Positions 14,111 to 15,518 of a stretch of 15,518 nucleotides of DNA are shown in pieces. The first letter of the stretch is position 1, and each line of letters starts with the position of its first letter. The position numbers and the translations under genes are program-made. The notes under the pieces are model-generated. The model was not told where the DNA came from, did no database searches, and saw only the letters and a program-made list of their open reading frames with translations. The stretch is from a bacterium (GTDB taxonomy: Bacteria; Chloroflexota; Dormibacteria; UBA8260; Bog-877), in assembly GCA_021817185.1 (NCBI GenBank), contig JAKAVU010000024.1, positions 1 through 15,518 on the forward strand, in the 5' to 3' direction.

Positions 14111-14500
14111 ATGTTAGAGTCGGCCGACCGGTGTGACGTGATGGACGGGATGCCCGGACCGTTGCGGGCGGACCTGGAGCACCTCGGCACGGCGTTGGAC
14201 CAGGTGCTGGCCGAGTCCGGGGGATCGGACCTGGTGACAGACGTGGCGGACCTACGCCGGGCCACCATCCGACTGCGCCAGGCCAGGGGCTCCGCCGCGG
14301 CGCTGGCCACCCAACGAGTGGTCGACCTGGTGGCGAGCTTGGACCTGGATCGAGCGGAACGAGTGGCGCAAGACCCGAACCGGCGACGGCAAGCTTGGCA
14401 GAGCTCAGGTCGAGAAGGACCGCTCGTCCCGACCGGGTGTTACTTATGGGCACTCGGTAGCAACGGTTCCCCATTCAAGTCCGCAAATACGCTCATCTGA
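14111..14500 (+). pseudogene. ppc: 5' fragment of a phosphoenolpyruvate carboxylase gene
   Basis: From the ATG at 14111, PGPLRADLEHLGTALDQVLA, then SGGSDLVTDVADLRRATIRL and VVDLVASLDLDRAERVAQ, matches the N-terminus of PEP carboxylase (LRADVRLLG...LGEVL, then VExLR, then LDxxxAxxVxRAF). The intact enzyme of about 900 residues makes oxaloacetate from PEP and bicarbonate. Here homology ends at about codon 88 (near 14373), just where RAFSLYF is expected, and about 42 unrelated codons follow to TGA. All catalytic residues are absent, so this is a truncated copy with no carboxylase activity. The ATG at 14147 is an alternative start. Confidence 0.6.
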
Positions 14501-14642
14501 GTGGAGCCGAAGGGGAGGCGCTCAGCGCTCTGGTCCTTGAGGCGTGGCCGGCCGCGGGCCCGATGTAGTGCCTAGCGCCTTGGCCTGGTGAGCGGCGGGA
14601 CCCTTGAACAACGAAAGGGATCGAAAGTCGCCAGTTCGGCCT

Positions 14643-14658
14643 CCTCCGAGATCGGAGG
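14643..14658. other. Short hairpin upstream of mazEF
   Basis: CCTCCGAGATCGGAGG forms a 6-bp stem with an AGAT tetraloop, or reads as a near-palindromic 7+2+7 dyad, about 85 bp before the mazE ATG. No T-run follows, so a terminator is unlikely. It could be an operator half-site pair, but nothing else supports that. The rest of 14501-14743 shows nothing notable. Confidence 0.3.
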
Positions 14659-14731
14659 TAGCGGCGAGAGGGGTGGGCGGATGCACCGCCAAGGTCTGAG
14701 GAGCCAGCTGCTACCAGGATGCTACCTCTAG

Positions 14732-14737
14732 TAGTAT
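14732..14737 (+). promoter_or_regulatory. Probable -10 element for leaderless mazEF
   Basis: TAGTAT lies 6 nt before the ATG at 14744, within a locally AT-rich patch in otherwise GC-rich sequence. No ribosome-binding site separates it from the ATG. An overlapping TTG at 14738 is in frame but would be too close to the -10 to be on the transcript. Confidence 0.5.
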
Positions 14738-14743
14738 TTGAGT

Positions 14744-14992
14744 ATGAAGGTGAGCGTCAGCCTGCCCGAGGAGGACGTCGAGTTCCTGGACTCGTACGCC
14801 CAGTCGCAGAGCTTCCCCTCGCGGTCGGCGGTTCTGCACAAGGCAGTGCGACTGTTGCGCGGAGCAGAACTTAGCCCGGCATATGAGGACGCCTTCCTCG
14901 AATGGGAGCGTTCCGGGGAGGCGGCCGCCTGGGATGTGACCGCCTGGGATGTGACCGCCGACGAAGGTCTCAAGGCCGATGCTCCGGGGTGA
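14744..14992 (+). CDS. mazE: MazE-type ribbon-helix-helix antitoxin
   Basis: An 82-residue antitoxin. MKVSVSLPEEDVEFLDSYAQ followed by PSRSAVLHKAVRLLR (residues 25-39) is a CopG-type ribbon-helix-helix DNA-binding domain, as in actinobacterial MazE proteins. The C-terminal tail, AYEDAFLEWERSGEAAAWDV and onward, is acidic and tryptophan-containing, as expected for the segment that fills the MazF active groove. That tail contains a 15-bp tandem duplication giving AWDVT twice. The ATG at 14744 is preferred over the in-frame TTG at 14738 because of the -10 spacing. The stop overlaps the toxin by 14 nt. Confidence 0.88.
   Translation: MKVSVSLPEEDVEFLDSYAQSQSFPSRSAVLHKAVRLLRGAELSPAYEDAFLEWERSGEAAAWDVTAWDVTADEGLKADAPG
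14926..14955 (+). repeat. 15-bp perfect tandem duplication inside mazE
   Basis: CGCCTGGGATGTGAC occurs twice in direct succession (14926-14940 and 14941-14955). It keeps the reading frame and adds a second AWDVT to the toxin-binding tail of the antitoxin. Perfect identity indicates a recent slippage event or active conservation. Confidence 0.9.
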
Positions 14993-15326
14993 CATCCGGT
15001 TGGTCGATCTGGAACCGGTAAGGGGTGCGGAAGCCAACAAGCGCCGTCCGGCTGTGGTCGTGAGCAACGACGGCGCCAACGCCTCGGCCGTGCAGCTGGG
15101 ACGGGGAGTGGTGACGGTTGTGCCGGTGACCTCGAGCATTGAGATGGTCCACCCGTTCCAGGTGCTCCTGCCGGCCCGGGCCACCGGCCTGCGCCAGGAC
15201 TCCAAGGCGCAGGCGGAGCAGGTGCGCTCGGTCGCGGTGCAGCGCCTCGGGCCGCGGATCGGGAGCGTGCCGCCCGCCATCATGGAGAAGCTGGACGAGG
15301 CGCTTCGCCTCCATCTGTCCCTGTAG
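14979..15326 (+). CDS. mazF: MazF/PemK-type endoribonuclease toxin
   Basis: A 115-residue MazF-family toxin, a ribosome-independent, sequence-specific mRNA (or rRNA/tRNA) interferase. Family landmarks in order: RGDIRLVDLEPVRGAEANKR (3-22), RPAVVVSND (23-31, with the catalytic-site Arg), GVVTVVPVTSS (43-53, with the active-site Thr), PFQVLLPA (59-66), and DSKAQAEQVRSVAVQRLG (74-91). Length is normal and no residue looks missing. The ATG at 14979 lies 14 nt inside mazE, so translation is coupled. Repeat C copy 2 begins 18 nt after the stop. Confidence 0.93.
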   Translation: MLRGDIRLVDLEPVRGAEANKRRPAVVVSNDGANASAVQLGRGVVTVVPVTSSIEMVHPFQVLLPARATGLRQDSKAQAEQVRSVAVQRLGPRIGSVPPAIMEKLDEALRLHLSL

Positions 15327-15344
15327 CCTCCCCCCTCCCCAACC

Positions 15345-15518
15345 CGCCGCACCTAATCCCAGGCCCCCGGGAACCCGCCGCCTGTCGGCGTGAGACCTGG
15401 CGCCAGGTGGTAACGAGGCGCCGTGGCGCCGGGTATGGGGCCTCAGGACGGTCCGGGACCACACTCCTTTTCCGGGAGGCGGCTCCCCCGCCCCTGGTCA
15501 CAACCCCGGTGGTGGCGG
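15345..15518. repeat. Repeat C copy 2, cut by the window end
   Basis: Direct repeat of 9851-10040, same orientation, about 93% identical over the aligned core; identity continues to within 2 bases of the window edge, close to where copy 1 ends. It contains the perfect 14-bp palindrome ACCTGGCGCCAGGT (15395-15408) and a nearby GGCGCC-GT-GGCGCC pair. It begins just downstream of mazF. No gene is convincing inside it. Confidence 0.85.

Noticed and set aside
14738..14743. TTG at 14738 as the mazE start
   Set aside because: It directly abuts the -10-like hexamer and would probably not be on the transcript; the ATG at 14744 starts the MKVSVSLP motif.

Overview
The window is GC-rich with strong G/C bias at third codon positions. 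Several probable leaderless genes carry TANNNT-type -10 hexamers 6-8 nt before the ATG, and an ECF sigma factor of the SigG type with a SnoaL-like tail is present. This points to an actinomycetote or a similar high-GC soil lineage. I cannot place it more precisely. No rRNA, tRNA, CRISPR array, transposase or integrase was recognised, yet the region looks like a worn accessory island: small modules, repeats, broken genes and long stretches without good genes.

Layout. (1) 54-1269, minus strand: an uncharacterised gene followed by a uracil-DNA-glycosylase-superfamily gene. (2) 1266-2386: repeat A, ending in a detached copy of a SnoaL domain. (3) 2442-3088, minus: vapBC with an AbrB/MazE-type antitoxin and a PIN toxin. 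(4) 3338-3700, plus: a coding-like frame broken by one TGA. (5) 3676-4593, minus: an HNH endonuclease of the predicted restriction type. (6) 4885-6358, minus: a divergent SHMT-like PLP enzyme, preceded by a short, translationally coupled ORF. (7) 6359-7498: gene-poor. (8) 7499-7955, plus: a small protein and a truncated HigB/RelE-like toxin. (9) 7965-9045, minus: an excisionase-type HTH antitoxin with a PIN_3 toxin and an operator-like array upstream. (10) 9339-9741, plus: a decayed antitoxin gene. (11) 9851-10040: repeat C, copy 1. (12) 10022-10618, minus: an intact FitA-like antitoxin with an internally deleted FitB-like toxin. (13) 10706-11626: repeat B, the second copy of A, which forms the 3' part and downstream flank of the complete SigG-like gene (11252-12253). 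(14) 12440-12883, plus: an SRPBCC protein divergent from the sigma gene. (15) 13052-13698, plus: Phd-type vapB and PIN vapC. (16) 13721-14500: degenerate sequence with the 5' fragment of a PEP carboxylase gene. (17) 14744-15326, plus: mazEF. (18) 15345-15518: repeat C, copy 2, cut by the window edge.

How it fits together. Seven toxin-antitoxin loci lie within about 13 kb, four apparently intact and three in different stages of decay, together with a possible modification-dependent nuclease and a UDG-like protein. Two dispersed repeat families, A/B and C, each about 93% identical between copies, abut these modules. This suggests that recombination between repeats has been gaining, trimming and losing modules. 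The clearest structural oddities are the domain-precise duplication of the sigma factor's SnoaL segment with its flank, a conserved long hairpin inside that repeat, and a toxin deletion whose junction coincides with a 12-bp palindrome.
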